DNA from: Opitutia bacterium
Lineage (GTDB): Bacteria > Verrucomicrobiota > Verrucomicrobiia > Opitutales > UBA953
Assembly (NCBI GenBank): GCA_003569165.1
Contig: BGOI01000001.1
Location: forward strand, 280,001 to 344,000
DNA: 64,000 nucleotides
Reading direction: 5' to 3'
This document shows, piece by piece, positions 29,496 to 36,023 of the stretch (position 1 is its first letter; the number at the start of each line of letters is the position of its first letter). Position numbers and translations under genes: made by a program. The notes under the pieces are model-generated. The model was not told the origin of the DNA and ran no database searches. It was given only the letters and a program-made list of their open reading frames with translations.

Positions 29496-29669
29496 GGTGT
29501 GAGGGTGTTCAGGAGACCTAAGACGGAAGGCGGACGCTTGCAAAAGATTTTTTGCGGGAGACGGGGGGTCTGAAGAAACCTGCACCCTGCCCTTATTTTT
29601 CGCTGGTTTTCAGCGTACGCTTCGATACTTAATACACCCGCATCACTGCACAACCAACCCATAACCAAC

Positions 29670-29957
29670 ATGTCCAAAGCCCTCACCAAGTCCCAAATCG
29701 CCAGCGCCATCGCCGAAAAAGCTGAAATCAGCAAGAAGCAGGCCGTCGCGATCCTCGAGATCATCGCTGGCCTCGCCTACAAGAACGCGAAGAACTCCTT
29801 CACGCTCCCTGGCCTCGGCAAGCTCGTCCTCGTCCACCGCAAGGCTCGCCTCGGTCGCAACCCTGCCACCGGCGAAACCATCCAGATCAAGGCTAAGAAG
29901 GTCGTGAAGTTCCGCGTGGCTAAGGCCGCCAAGGACGCGATCCTCGGCGCCAAGTAA
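29670..29957 (+). CDS. HU-family DNA-binding protein
   Basis: 95 residues, the length of HU/IHF proteins. TKSQIASAIAEKAEISKKQA forms the N-terminal helices and FTLPGLGKLVLVHRKARLGRNPATGE the beta-arm, with the conserved GRNPATGE tip. It differs from standard HU in having LGKLVLVHRK instead of FGTF at the arm base, a variant found in PVC and related genomes. It bends and compacts DNA as a dimer. The ATG is preceded by ATAACCAAC, with no Shine-Dalgarno sequence. A strong terminator follows. Confidence 0.93.
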   Translation: MSKALTKSQIASAIAEKAEISKKQAVAILEIIAGLAYKNAKNSFTLPGLGKLVLVHRKARLGRNPATGETIQIKAKKVVKFRVAKAAKDAILGAK

Positions 29958-29977
29958 TCTCTCCCGAGATTCCCGCC

Positions 29978-30007
29978 AAAAGGCGCTCCGCAAGGAGCGC
30001 CTTTTTT
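29978..30007 (+). terminator. Intrinsic terminator of the HU gene
   Basis: AAAAGGCGCTCC (29978-29989) pairs perfectly with GGAGCGCCTTTT (29994-30005) around GCAA, followed by more T. Confidence 0.92.
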
Positions 30008-30102
30008 GTTGTCCGCATTTTTGCATGATGCGCGTTGCGCCGACAGACACGGTTTTTCTTGCACGCTCCGACGCTCGCGGAATGAATGCATGTCCGCAAT
30101 CC

Positions 30103-30186
30103 GCCCGGGTGGCGAAATGGCAGCCGCAGCGGACTCAAAATCCGCCGCCCTCTAAAGGCATGAAGGTTCGAGTCCTTTCCCGGGCA
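30103..30186 (+). tRNA. tRNA-Leu (anticodon CAA)
   Basis: An 84-nt type II tRNA. The acceptor arms GCCCGGG and CCCGGGC pair with discriminator A at 30186. The anticodon stem GCGGA/TCCGC closes the loop CTCAAAA, giving anticodon CAA (codon UUG). A long variable arm, as in Leu tRNAs, lies between it and the T arm with TTCGAGT. The 3' CCA is not encoded (CTT follows), unlike the tRNA-Asn and tRNA-Val genes of this window. Confidence 0.93.
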
Positions 30187-30235
30187 CTTGCGGCGACGAT
30201 CGTCGGAGGCACCCACGCTTCCGACGAAACCGCGT

Positions 30236-30499
30236 TCAGCGCACCCAGACGACAACGCCGGCGAGCGCCGATGACACCATCAGCGCGAAGACGAGCACGG
30301 ATGCGCAACCGCGATTCGAAAGACGTTCTTTATACGAAAGTCCGCTGCCAGGAATCCCGACTGTACCGTCGACGCGATCTTTGCGCACGTTGACCGTCGC
30401 GCCAGGACGACCGGCCGACAACGAAGTCCCGGTCTTCGAGAGATTGATCCGGAAGAATTTCCCGAGCGGGATTGATTTACGGAAACGGAAGAAACCCAT
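30236..30499 (-). CDS. DUF4236 domain protein with C-terminal membrane helix
   Basis: 87 residues from the ATG at 30499; a GTG at 30520 would add seven residues. The N-terminal half (MGFFRFRKSIPLGKFFRINL, then SKTGTSLSAGRPGATVNV and GTVGIPGSGLSYKE) matches the DUF4236 domain, whose repeated short strands end in the GLPGTGLSY-type motif. A hydrophobic helix (ASVLVFALMVSSALAGVVVW) ends the protein, so it is probably anchored in the inner membrane with the domain in the cytoplasm. The function of DUF4236 is unknown. It lies between tRNA-Leu and the hairpin array, on the opposite strand to both. Confidence 0.75.
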   Translation of the reverse strand: MGFFRFRKSIPLGKFFRINLSKTGTSLSAGRPGATVNVRKDRVDGTVGIPGSGLSYKERLSNRGCASVLVFALMVSSALAGVVVWVR

Positions 30500-30654
30500 C
30501 GGCGAAACGTTAGGGGGCACCCCGCCCGCCGCAAGCCCCGGCCGACCCGACCGGAAGCGGGGGTTTCTTATGACACTCTAACCACGACGGCGGACTTGCA
30601 ATCTCCGGGCCGGCCGACCAGAGTGACTTCAGTTCATTATCAGACGCATTACGA
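30500..30654. other. GC-rich intergenic stretch, no gene seen
   Basis: First part of a 309-bp interval with no convincing protein gene. It has several self-complementary GC stretches, such as GGGCCGGCC near 30607-30615, and CACTCT (30574-30579) can pair with AGAGTG (30620-30625). It may be the 5' part of the structured element annotated next, or the upstream region of the DUF4236 gene. Confidence 0.4.
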
Positions 30655-30774
30655 GCAGGACGGGCGAAAGCCGAACCTGCACCAACCGAGCCCAACAGGG
30701 CCGCGGTGGTCATCGGAGCCGAAAGGCACCGAGATGAGAGCCGAAAGGCTAAAACTCCAATCCCTCGTGGATTG
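30655..30774 (+). ncRNA. Candidate structured RNA: five adjacent hairpins
   Basis: Five hairpins follow one another with almost no spacers. (1) GCAGG 655-659/CCTGC 676-680 enclosing GGC-GAAA-GCC. (2) ACCA 681-684/TGGT 707-710 and CCG/CGG, enclosing GCCC-AACA-GGGC. (3) CAT-CGG 711-716/CCG-ATG 729-736 enclosing GCC-GAAA-GGC. (4) AGCC-GAAA-GGCT 739-750. (5) CAATCC 758-763/GGATTG 769-774. Coordinates are given without the leading 30. Three loops are GAAA (GNRA type) when read on the plus strand, which sets the likely strand. It ends 34 bp before the small ORF at 30809 and could be its leader, an independent small RNA or a mobile-element RNA. I do not recognise it as a known family. Confidence 0.5.
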
Positions 30775-30808
30775 ATCGTGATGCGCGCTTCTTTCACCGC
30801 CGCCCACC

Positions 30809-31039
30809 ATGATCAACACCAACGATACCACCGCCCGCCCGCCCGCCTCCAAGCTGTCCATCCGTGTCAGCGAGGATAACCGCCTCCACCACCTCTGGAA
30901 CAACAACGGGACCTGGTGGTTGCACTACACCGAGCACCTCGCGGACTTCACCAAGCGCCGCGTCCGTCGCTCGCTCCGCACGCACGACCTCGAGCTGGCC
31001 ATCAGCCGGCGCGACGAATGGCTACAGACGGCGGCCTGA
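30809..31039 (+). CDS. Small hypothetical protein resembling a tyrosine-recombinase Arm domain
   Basis: 76 residues, with codon use like the surrounding genes (third positions mostly G/C), which supports coding. The core NNNGTWWLHYTEHLADFTKR followed by RVRRSLRTHDLELAISRRDE resembles the N-terminal Arm/SAM-like region of phage-type integrases, where a GxWxxxY strand is followed by KRVRRSLGTxDxxxA. No catalytic domain follows; the gene stops and meets the outer-membrane protein gene end to end. It may be a remnant of an integrase, or a free-standing DNA-binding protein. It follows the hairpin array by 34 bp. Function unknown. Confidence 0.55.
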   Translation: MINTNDTTARPPASKLSIRVSEDNRLHHLWNNNGTWWLHYTEHLADFTKRRVRRSLRTHDLELAISRRDEWLQTAA

Positions 31040-31940
31040 TCAGAAGCGAGCGCCGACGCGCGCGGCTAGGCCCCACTGGGCGCCAGGCTGGAATGCTCCC
31101 TGCGTCTCGCCGTCATGCTTGAAGCTGTGCCGCGCATAGGCGACCCATTCAGCGGAACCACGCACGAACCAAGTGCCGGACTTTTCCAGGAACTGCGTCA
31201 CGCCGATGCGAATCGGGACTTCGCCGATGGCGACCGCCCGCGAACCGTAGCTGCCGTCGGTGAGCGCGAAGCTCAGCGTTTCATAGGCGACCGTAAGGTC
31301 GACCGTGGTCGCGCGGTCTTCCGTCAAGAATCCCCGGACAATGATGCCATTCTGCAGACCGGTGGCGCGGAGCTCGACCTCGGCGTATTTGCACGGACGC
31401 CAGGTCGCCTTGATATAAGGGATGGGAAGGATGGAGTCCTCGAAGCGATCCTCCAGCAGCACGCCGAGAGCGATATCAGTCTCGGCATCGGGACGCCAGC
31501 GGGTGGCGACGCCCAGTCCCCAGCGATGCGAACTACCCAAGCTCACGCCCTCTTCAGCTGCAAACTCCAAGGCATAGATTAGCTGGACGCCGTATTTCTG
31601 ATTCCAATCCCACTGACGGAAACCCGTGACCATGACGTCGGTCGTATCACCATAAGAACGATCGGTCCCGGCGATCGCGCCGCTGAAAACGGTGGGTGTA
31701 CTGATACCACTCGAGATCAATCGCACGATCGGTCGTCTGATAAATCAACTCGGCGCCCGTTCGGGAACGGGCGAACTCACCCGTCACGCCACCGGAATGG
31801 CTCACGGCATCAGAGCCGCGATACTGATAATCTGCGGCGACCACCCAGTTCTTTGACGGGGATGGTTCTTCTGCCGATAGTTGTGCGGTAAATAATGCAC
31901 AAAATAAGACACTGTGCTCAACTTTAAGCAGGCATTTCAT
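31040..31940 (-). CDS. Putative outer-membrane beta-barrel protein, frameshifted in this sequence
   Basis: Two frames give one protein of about 300 residues. The first (31940 to about 31696) has a signal peptide (MKCLLKVEHSVLFCALFTAQ, cleavage near LSAEE) and runs to DLEWYQYT. The second continues PTVFSGAIAGTDRSYGDTTD to the end. Adding one C to the minus-strand CCC at 31694-31696 restores the frame. Alternating strands with aromatic girdles and a C-terminal Phe (VGARF) suggest an outer-membrane barrel, similar in style to the DUF6268/transporter-like barrels, but I do not recognise the family. It is transcribed divergently from the first amt gene. Confidence 0.6.
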
Positions 31941-32005
31941 GGTTAAAAACAAATCTACCCTGAAATCCGATGAAGGCAAGCGAGTTGCCCGCGGTGATGA
32001 TTATA

Positions 32006-32020
32006 TGGCACGCATTTTGC
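32006..32020 (+). promoter_or_regulatory. Sigma-54 (-24/-12) promoter of amt gene 1
   Basis: TGGCAC, five bases, then TTGC: an exact match to the RpoN consensus with GG-N10-GC spacing. The -12 C at 32020 predicts transcription start near 32032, only four bases before the ATG at 32036. Nitrogen-controlled (NtrC-type) activation of amt genes from sigma-54 promoters is well known in other bacteria. Confidence 0.8.
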
Positions 32021-32035
32021 TTATTAAAACGCATT

Positions 32036-33316
32036 ATGCTTATTATTGCCACCCCTCCTCCTTCCACTGGTGATAATGTCTGGGTTCTCGTGAGTACGGC
32101 GCTCGTCCTCATGATGTGCATCCCTGGCCTGTTCCTCTTCTATGGTGGCTTGGTCCGCAGTAAGAACGTGCTCTCGATCGCCGCCCAATGTCTGGCCCTG
32201 ACCGCGATGGGGGTCCTGATGTGGTGGGGCTTCGGCTACAGCCTCGTCTTCGGCAAGAGCTACGCTGGCAGCCTCGTCGGACACATCTTCGGTGGCGGAG
32301 AGCATTTCGGCTTCGCCGGCCTCGGTTTCACGCCCGACGCGGCCTACGCACCTGGTATCTCCTCGGGCACGTTCGCCCTTTTCCAAGCCATGTTCGCGGC
32401 CATCACGCCGGCCCTCATCATCGGCGCCGTCGCCGAGCGCATGAAGTTTTCCGCGGTCATGCTCTTCTCCTTCCTTTGGACGATTCTCGTCTATTACCCC
32501 ATCGCGCACGCCGTCTGGGGCGCCACCGGACACTTCTCGGGCATCGCTAACGCCGACGCTGCCTTCAAGGCCGCAGACTTCGCCGGCGGCATCGTCGTCC
32601 ATATGACTTCGGGTTGGTCCGCCCTGCTCCTCTGCATCCTCGTCGGCCCGCGCGCCGGTTTCGGCAAACGCCCGATGACCCCGCACAGTATGGTGCTTTG
32701 CGTCATCGGCACGGGCCTGCTCTGGGCCGGCTGGTATGGCTTCAACGCGGGTTCGGCCCTAGCGGCCGACGGCATCGCCCTCCAAGCCTTCATGACGACG
32801 ACGCTCGGCGCCGCCACGGCCACCCTCGCTTGGGCGGTCGTCGAAAAACTGCATCGCGGTAAGATCTCAGTGCTCGGGCTCTGCTCCGGCGCCATCGCCG
32901 GCCTCGCCACCGTCACTAACGCAGCTGGCTTCGTCTCTGGCAGCTCCGCGGTGCTCATCGGCCTACTCGCCGGAACGATCTCTTACTGGGCCTGCTCGGT
33001 GCTCAAGCCGAAGTTTGGCTACGATGATGCGCTGGATACGTTCGGCGTGCATGGCGTAGGCGGTACCATTGGTGCACTGGCGACCGCTCTCCTCATGAAC
33101 GCGCAGGTCAATCCGACCGGCGGTGCGCTGATTTCAAAAGGCCTGCTCAAAGGACAGCTGACCGCCATGCTGCTTTGCATCGTGGTTTCGCTCGTCATGA
33201 CCTGGATCATCGCAAAGATCATCGCGGCGACCATTGGCCTGCGTGCTTCGGAAGAAGGCGAGGCACAGGGCCTCGATATCTCGGACCACGGCGAAGAAGG
33301 CTATAACCATAATTAA
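32036..33316 (+). CDS. amt: Ammonium transporter, Amt family (copy 1)
   Basis: 426 residues from the ATG at 32036, the only start lying downstream of the sigma-54 box and before the first membrane helix. Eleven helices are expected. Family motifs are FYGGLVRSKN (helix 1), the twin-His region DFAGGIVVHMTSGWSALL, GWYGFNAGS and DALDTFGVHGVGG with the second pore His. It conducts ammonium across the inner membrane under nitrogen limitation. The C-terminal GLDISDHGEEGYNHN is shared with copy 2. There is no cleavable signal peptide, unlike copy 2. No glnK/P-II gene is adjacent. A terminator separates it from copy 2. Confidence 0.95.
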   Translation: MLIIATPPPSTGDNVWVLVSTALVLMMCIPGLFLFYGGLVRSKNVLSIAAQCLALTAMGVLMWWGFGYSLVFGKSYAGSLVGHIFGGGEHFGFAGLGFTPDAAYAPGISSGTFALFQAMFAAITPALIIGAVAERMKFSAVMLFSFLWTILVYYPIAHAVWGATGHFSGIANADAAFKAADFAGGIVVHMTSGWSALLLCILVGPRAGFGKRPMTPHSMVLCVIGTGLLWAGWYGFNAGSALAADGIALQAFMTTTLGAATATLAWAVVEKLHRGKISVLGLCSGAIAGLATVTNAAGFVSGSSAVLIGLLAGTISYWACSVLKPKFGYDDALDTFGVHGVGGTIGALATALLMNAQVNPTGGALISKGLLKGQLTAMLLCIVVSLVMTWIIAKIIAATIGLRASEEGEAQGLDISDHGEEGYNHN

Positions 33317-33337
33317 GCCCGTTTTCGGGGCCAGCAC

Positions 33338-33390
33338 CCGCCTGTCTGCTTTTTTTCAAGCAGGACTGCGGGCGGCTTAAGTTGTTTTTT
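33338..33390 (+). terminator. Bipartite hairpin terminator between the amt genes
   Basis: CCGCC (33338-33342) pairs with GGCGG (33371-33375) and CTGCTT (33346-33351) with AAGCAG (33358-33363), followed by GTTGTTTTTT ending at 33390. It should stop amt copy 1 transcripts before the promoter of copy 2. Confidence 0.65.
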
Positions 33391-33396
33391 GAACAC

Positions 33397-33417
33397 ATTC
33401 GAGTCATCGACTCGAAT
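33397..33417. promoter_or_regulatory. Perfect palindrome upstream of the amt copy 2 promoter
   Basis: ATTCGAGTC (33397-33405) and GACTCGAAT (33409-33417) form a 9-bp inverted repeat with a three-base centre, ending 9 bp before the -24 element. No T-run follows, so it looks like an operator rather than a terminator. The binding protein is unknown. Confidence 0.5.
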
Positions 33418-33426
33418 GGGGGCGGT

Positions 33427-33441
33427 TGGCACGGGGGTTGC
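33427..33441 (+). promoter_or_regulatory. Sigma-54 (-24/-12) promoter of amt gene 2
   Basis: TGGCAC, five bases, then TTGC, again with GG-N10-GC spacing. The -12 C at 33441 lies 16 bases before the A of the ATG at 33457, the same distance as in copy 1, and predicts a four-base leader. The ATG itself is fixed by a signal peptide. Confidence 0.8.
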
Positions 33442-33456
33442 GTAAGAGCATTCGCC

Positions 33457-34962
33457 ATGAACTCCCTGCTACGAACTCTCACCATCCTCGCTCTGGCGGC
33501 AGTGCCTTACCTGTCGTCCGCGCAGAACGCACCCGCCCCAGCGGCTGAACCCGCCAAAGCCGAAGCGGCGAAAGCGGCACCCGCTGCTCCCGCACTTGAC
33601 CAGCGCGTGGCCGACCTCGAAGCCTACGTCAATAACACCGGCCCCAAGGCTGGCGACGACAAGGTCGCAGCCGGTCCCATCGCCGCTTCCGCTGGCCCTG
33701 GTCACAACGCCTTCATCATGATCTGTGCCGCCTTGGTACTCTTCATGACGTTGCCCGGCCTCTTCCTCTTCTACGGCGGCTTGGTCCGCTCGAAGAACAT
33801 CCTCTCCGTCGCTGCCCAGTGCTTCGGCTTGGCGGGGATGGTCGCGATCCTCTGGTGGGCCGTGGGTTACTCCCTGGTCTTCGGTAAGAGCTTCGACGGC
33901 ACCTTCCTCGGCAAAATCTTCGGTGGCAGTGAATTCTTCTTCCTGAACGGCGTCGGCGCCGCCCCGAACGGAGACTACGCCTACTGGATCTCGCAGAACG
34001 TCTTCTCGATGTTCCAGATGATGTTCGCGATCATCACCCCGGCCCTCATCGTCGGCGCCATCGCCGAACGCATGAAGTTCTCCGCGGTCTTGCTCTTCAT
34101 GTTCGGCTGGATGTTCCTCGTCTACTTCCCGATGGCCCACCACATCTGGGGCATCACCGGCGAAATGAACGGCGTCTGGAATGCCAAGGCTTCGATCAAG
34201 GCGATCGACTTCGCCGGCGGCACCGTGGTCCACATGACCTCTGGTTGGTCCGCGCTCCTGCTCTGCATCATCCTCGGCCGCCGCATCGGTTTCGGCAAGA
34301 AGGCCATGACGCCCCATAGCATGGTGCTCTGTGCCGTCGGTACCGGCATGCTCTGGGTCGGCTGGTACGGTTTCAACGCTGGCTCGGCCCTCGCCGCGGA
34401 TGGCGTCGGTGCCCAGGCCTTCATGACTACCACGCTCGCCGCCGGGGTTGCCGCCTTCACTTGGGGCGCCCTCGAATGGATCCTCCGCAAGCACGCCAGC
34501 ATCCTCGGCCTCTGCTCGGGCGCCGTCGCTGGTCTCGTCGTGATCACCCCGGCAGCGGGCTTCGTCACCGCCAGCTCCGCGGTCCTGATCGGTGTCCTCG
34601 CCGGTGTGGTGCCCTTCGTGGCGGTGGTCTACATGAAGTCCAAGCTCGGCTATGACGACGCCCTCGACACCTTCGGCGTCCACGCGGTCGGTGGCACCCT
34701 CGGTGCCATCCTGACCGGCATCTACGCCACGGCTGACGTCAACGGCAACCTGAACACGAACCTCAAGGACATCGTCGGCAAGACCCTGCTGACCGAGCAG
34801 TTCAAGGCCATCGTCATCACCCTGGTCATCTCCCTGGTCGCCACCGCGATCCTCGCCTACCTCATCAAGGCCGTGATCGGCCTCCGCCCGACCGAAGAAG
34901 AAGAAGCCCGCGGCCTCGACATCTCGGACCACGGCGAAGAAGGTTACAGCCACAACTCCTAA
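33457..34962 (+). CDS. amt: Ammonium transporter with signal peptide and periplasmic N-terminal extension (copy 2)
   Basis: 501 residues. A cleavable signal peptide (MNSLLRTLTILALAAVPYLS, cleavage near SSAQN) is followed by an Ala/Pro/Lys-rich linker and a short helix (LDQRVADLEAYVNNTG) before the transporter, which begins near residue 85. Amt motifs are FYGGLVRSKN, DFAGGTVVHMTSGWSALL, GWYGFNAGSALAADG and DALDTFGVHAVGG. Pore histidines are present. The C-terminus GLDISDHGEEGYSHNS resembles copy 1. Signal-peptide Amt proteins are known, but the long charged linker is distinctive. It is the second of two tandem copies, each with its own sigma-54 promoter, and ends at a strong terminator. Confidence 0.95.
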   Translation: MNSLLRTLTILALAAVPYLSSAQNAPAPAAEPAKAEAAKAAPAAPALDQRVADLEAYVNNTGPKAGDDKVAAGPIAASAGPGHNAFIMICAALVLFMTLPGLFLFYGGLVRSKNILSVAAQCFGLAGMVAILWWAVGYSLVFGKSFDGTFLGKIFGGSEFFFLNGVGAAPNGDYAYWISQNVFSMFQMMFAIITPALIVGAIAERMKFSAVLLFMFGWMFLVYFPMAHHIWGITGEMNGVWNAKASIKAIDFAGGTVVHMTSGWSALLLCIILGRRIGFGKKAMTPHSMVLCAVGTGMLWVGWYGFNAGSALAADGVGAQAFMTTTLAAGVAAFTWGALEWILRKHASILGLCSGAVAGLVVITPAAGFVTASSAVLIGVLAGVVPFVAVVYMKSKLGYDDALDTFGVHAVGGTLGAILTGIYATADVNGNLNTNLKDIVGKTLLTEQFKAIVITLVISLVATAILAYLIKAVIGLRPTEEEEARGLDISDHGEEGYSHNS

Positions 34963-34985
34963 GCGCCCTCAGAGGGAGCCGGCTC

Positions 34986-35018
34986 GCAGGCCGTCCGATT
35001 TCGGACGGCCTGCTTCTT
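34986..35018 (+). terminator. Intrinsic terminator of amt copy 2
   Basis: CAGGCCGTCCG (34987-34997) pairs with CGGACGGCCTG (35002-35012) around ATTT, followed by CTTCTTTT. Confidence 0.88.
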
Positions 35019-35069
35019 TTGGGGGTATTCTGACAGCGCCGTTTTCACTATATTATTGCCCTTTCCGAG

Positions 35070-35936
35070 ATGCTGACAGCAGAATGTCTCTATTCAAAGC
35101 CCATGCTAAAGATCTCCGCCCAACTAAACGACGAGGAATTCCTCGGTACCGCCGAGGACCTGGCCGCCTTTGTCTCAGATAAACTCGCCTCCCTGGGGTT
35201 CGGCGATCGCCACCGCTCGACGGAGCGACTGGTACGCTTCTACGCCTACGAGGGCCTGCTCTCCAAACCCGAGCGCGCCCCGGACGACCGCCGCAAAGCC
35301 AACTTCGGCCCCCTGCAAGTCAGGCAGCTACTCCTGGCCCGCCTCTTGGCCGAGCGCGGCTGGGATCTCGACCGTATCCGCACGCTACTCCACGAGAACC
35401 GCATCATCGCCCAGCTTAATAAGCTGATCGACGAATTAGCCACGCCCACCGAGGCGGAAAAGCTCTTCTTCCGGACACGAGGCAGCGAGCAAGTCTCCCT
35501 CCTGTTGAGCGAACCCGATGCCGGCAGCTTCAAGCCCAGCCGCCACGCCTCTCCGATCTACTCCTCGCGCGATTTCTCGCCCGCCGCCATGCCGTCGCCG
35601 AGACCGAGCCGCAAGACCAGCTACTCAACCGTCCAACAGCTCAGACAGATCGCCGACAGTGAAGAAAGCCCCGCCGAAGCCCTCCGCCTAATGATAAAAA
35701 AAGAGATGGCGCGCGACGACCTCTCCCCGGCCGCCCGCAATCTCTTCGAACAGCTCCTGGCGTTCAACCCGACCACCCGCGGGGATGAACCCAAGACGGA
35801 AAGGTGGACCAAACTCCGCCTGGCCCATTGGTGCGAGGCCCACTTCAATATCGACAGTCGGATCACACCCACGAAGGAGGAACTGCAAGGAATCGTGGAA
35901 AATTTCAGCAAAGCATTGATGAACAAGTACTTATAA
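35070..35936 (+). CDS. MerR-like HTH regulator with long C-terminal region
   Basis: Up to 288 residues; an alternative ATG at 35103 would remove 11. Residues about 45-115 resemble the winged helix of MerR proteins: ERLVRFYAYEGLLSKPER is the helix-turn plus wing, FGPLQVRQLLLARLLAERGW and DLDRIRTLL the following helices. The rest (about 120-288) has Ser/Pro-rich linkers and a C-terminal part (WTKLRLAHWCEAHFNIDSRI) that I cannot assign; no metal-binding cysteines are seen. It is probably a transcription regulator with an unknown ligand. It stands alone, just downstream of the amt genes and 88 bp before the VWA gene, either of which could be a target. Confidence 0.6.
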   Translation: MLTAECLYSKPMLKISAQLNDEEFLGTAEDLAAFVSDKLASLGFGDRHRSTERLVRFYAYEGLLSKPERAPDDRRKANFGPLQVRQLLLARLLAERGWDLDRIRTLLHENRIIAQLNKLIDELATPTEAEKLFFRTRGSEQVSLLLSEPDAGSFKPSRHASPIYSSRDFSPAAMPSPRPSRKTSYSTVQQLRQIADSEESPAEALRLMIKKEMARDDLSPAARNLFEQLLAFNPTTRGDEPKTERWTKLRLAHWCEAHFNIDSRITPTKEELQGIVENFSKALMNKYL

Positions 35937-36023
35937 TTATGACAGTAACTTTAGTGTGCTAATTACAGAAAAGTATCTCTGTCGGTGTTGACATTCTTGG
36001 AAGGGTGGTACAGAGTGGAGGCG

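Noticed and set aside
30510-30797. 95-codon minus frame across the hairpin region
   Set aside because: Its sequence is read through self-complementary GC-rich DNA and has no domain or ribosome-binding support. The palindromic structure explains it better.
31754-31773. 20-bp palindrome CGCCCGTTC-GG-GAACGGGCG about 270 bp upstream of amt1, considered as an NtrC-like enhancer
   Set aside because: It lies inside the outer-membrane protein coding region, where codons explain the bases, and it is not like the known NtrC consensus. It could be tested but I do not claim it.
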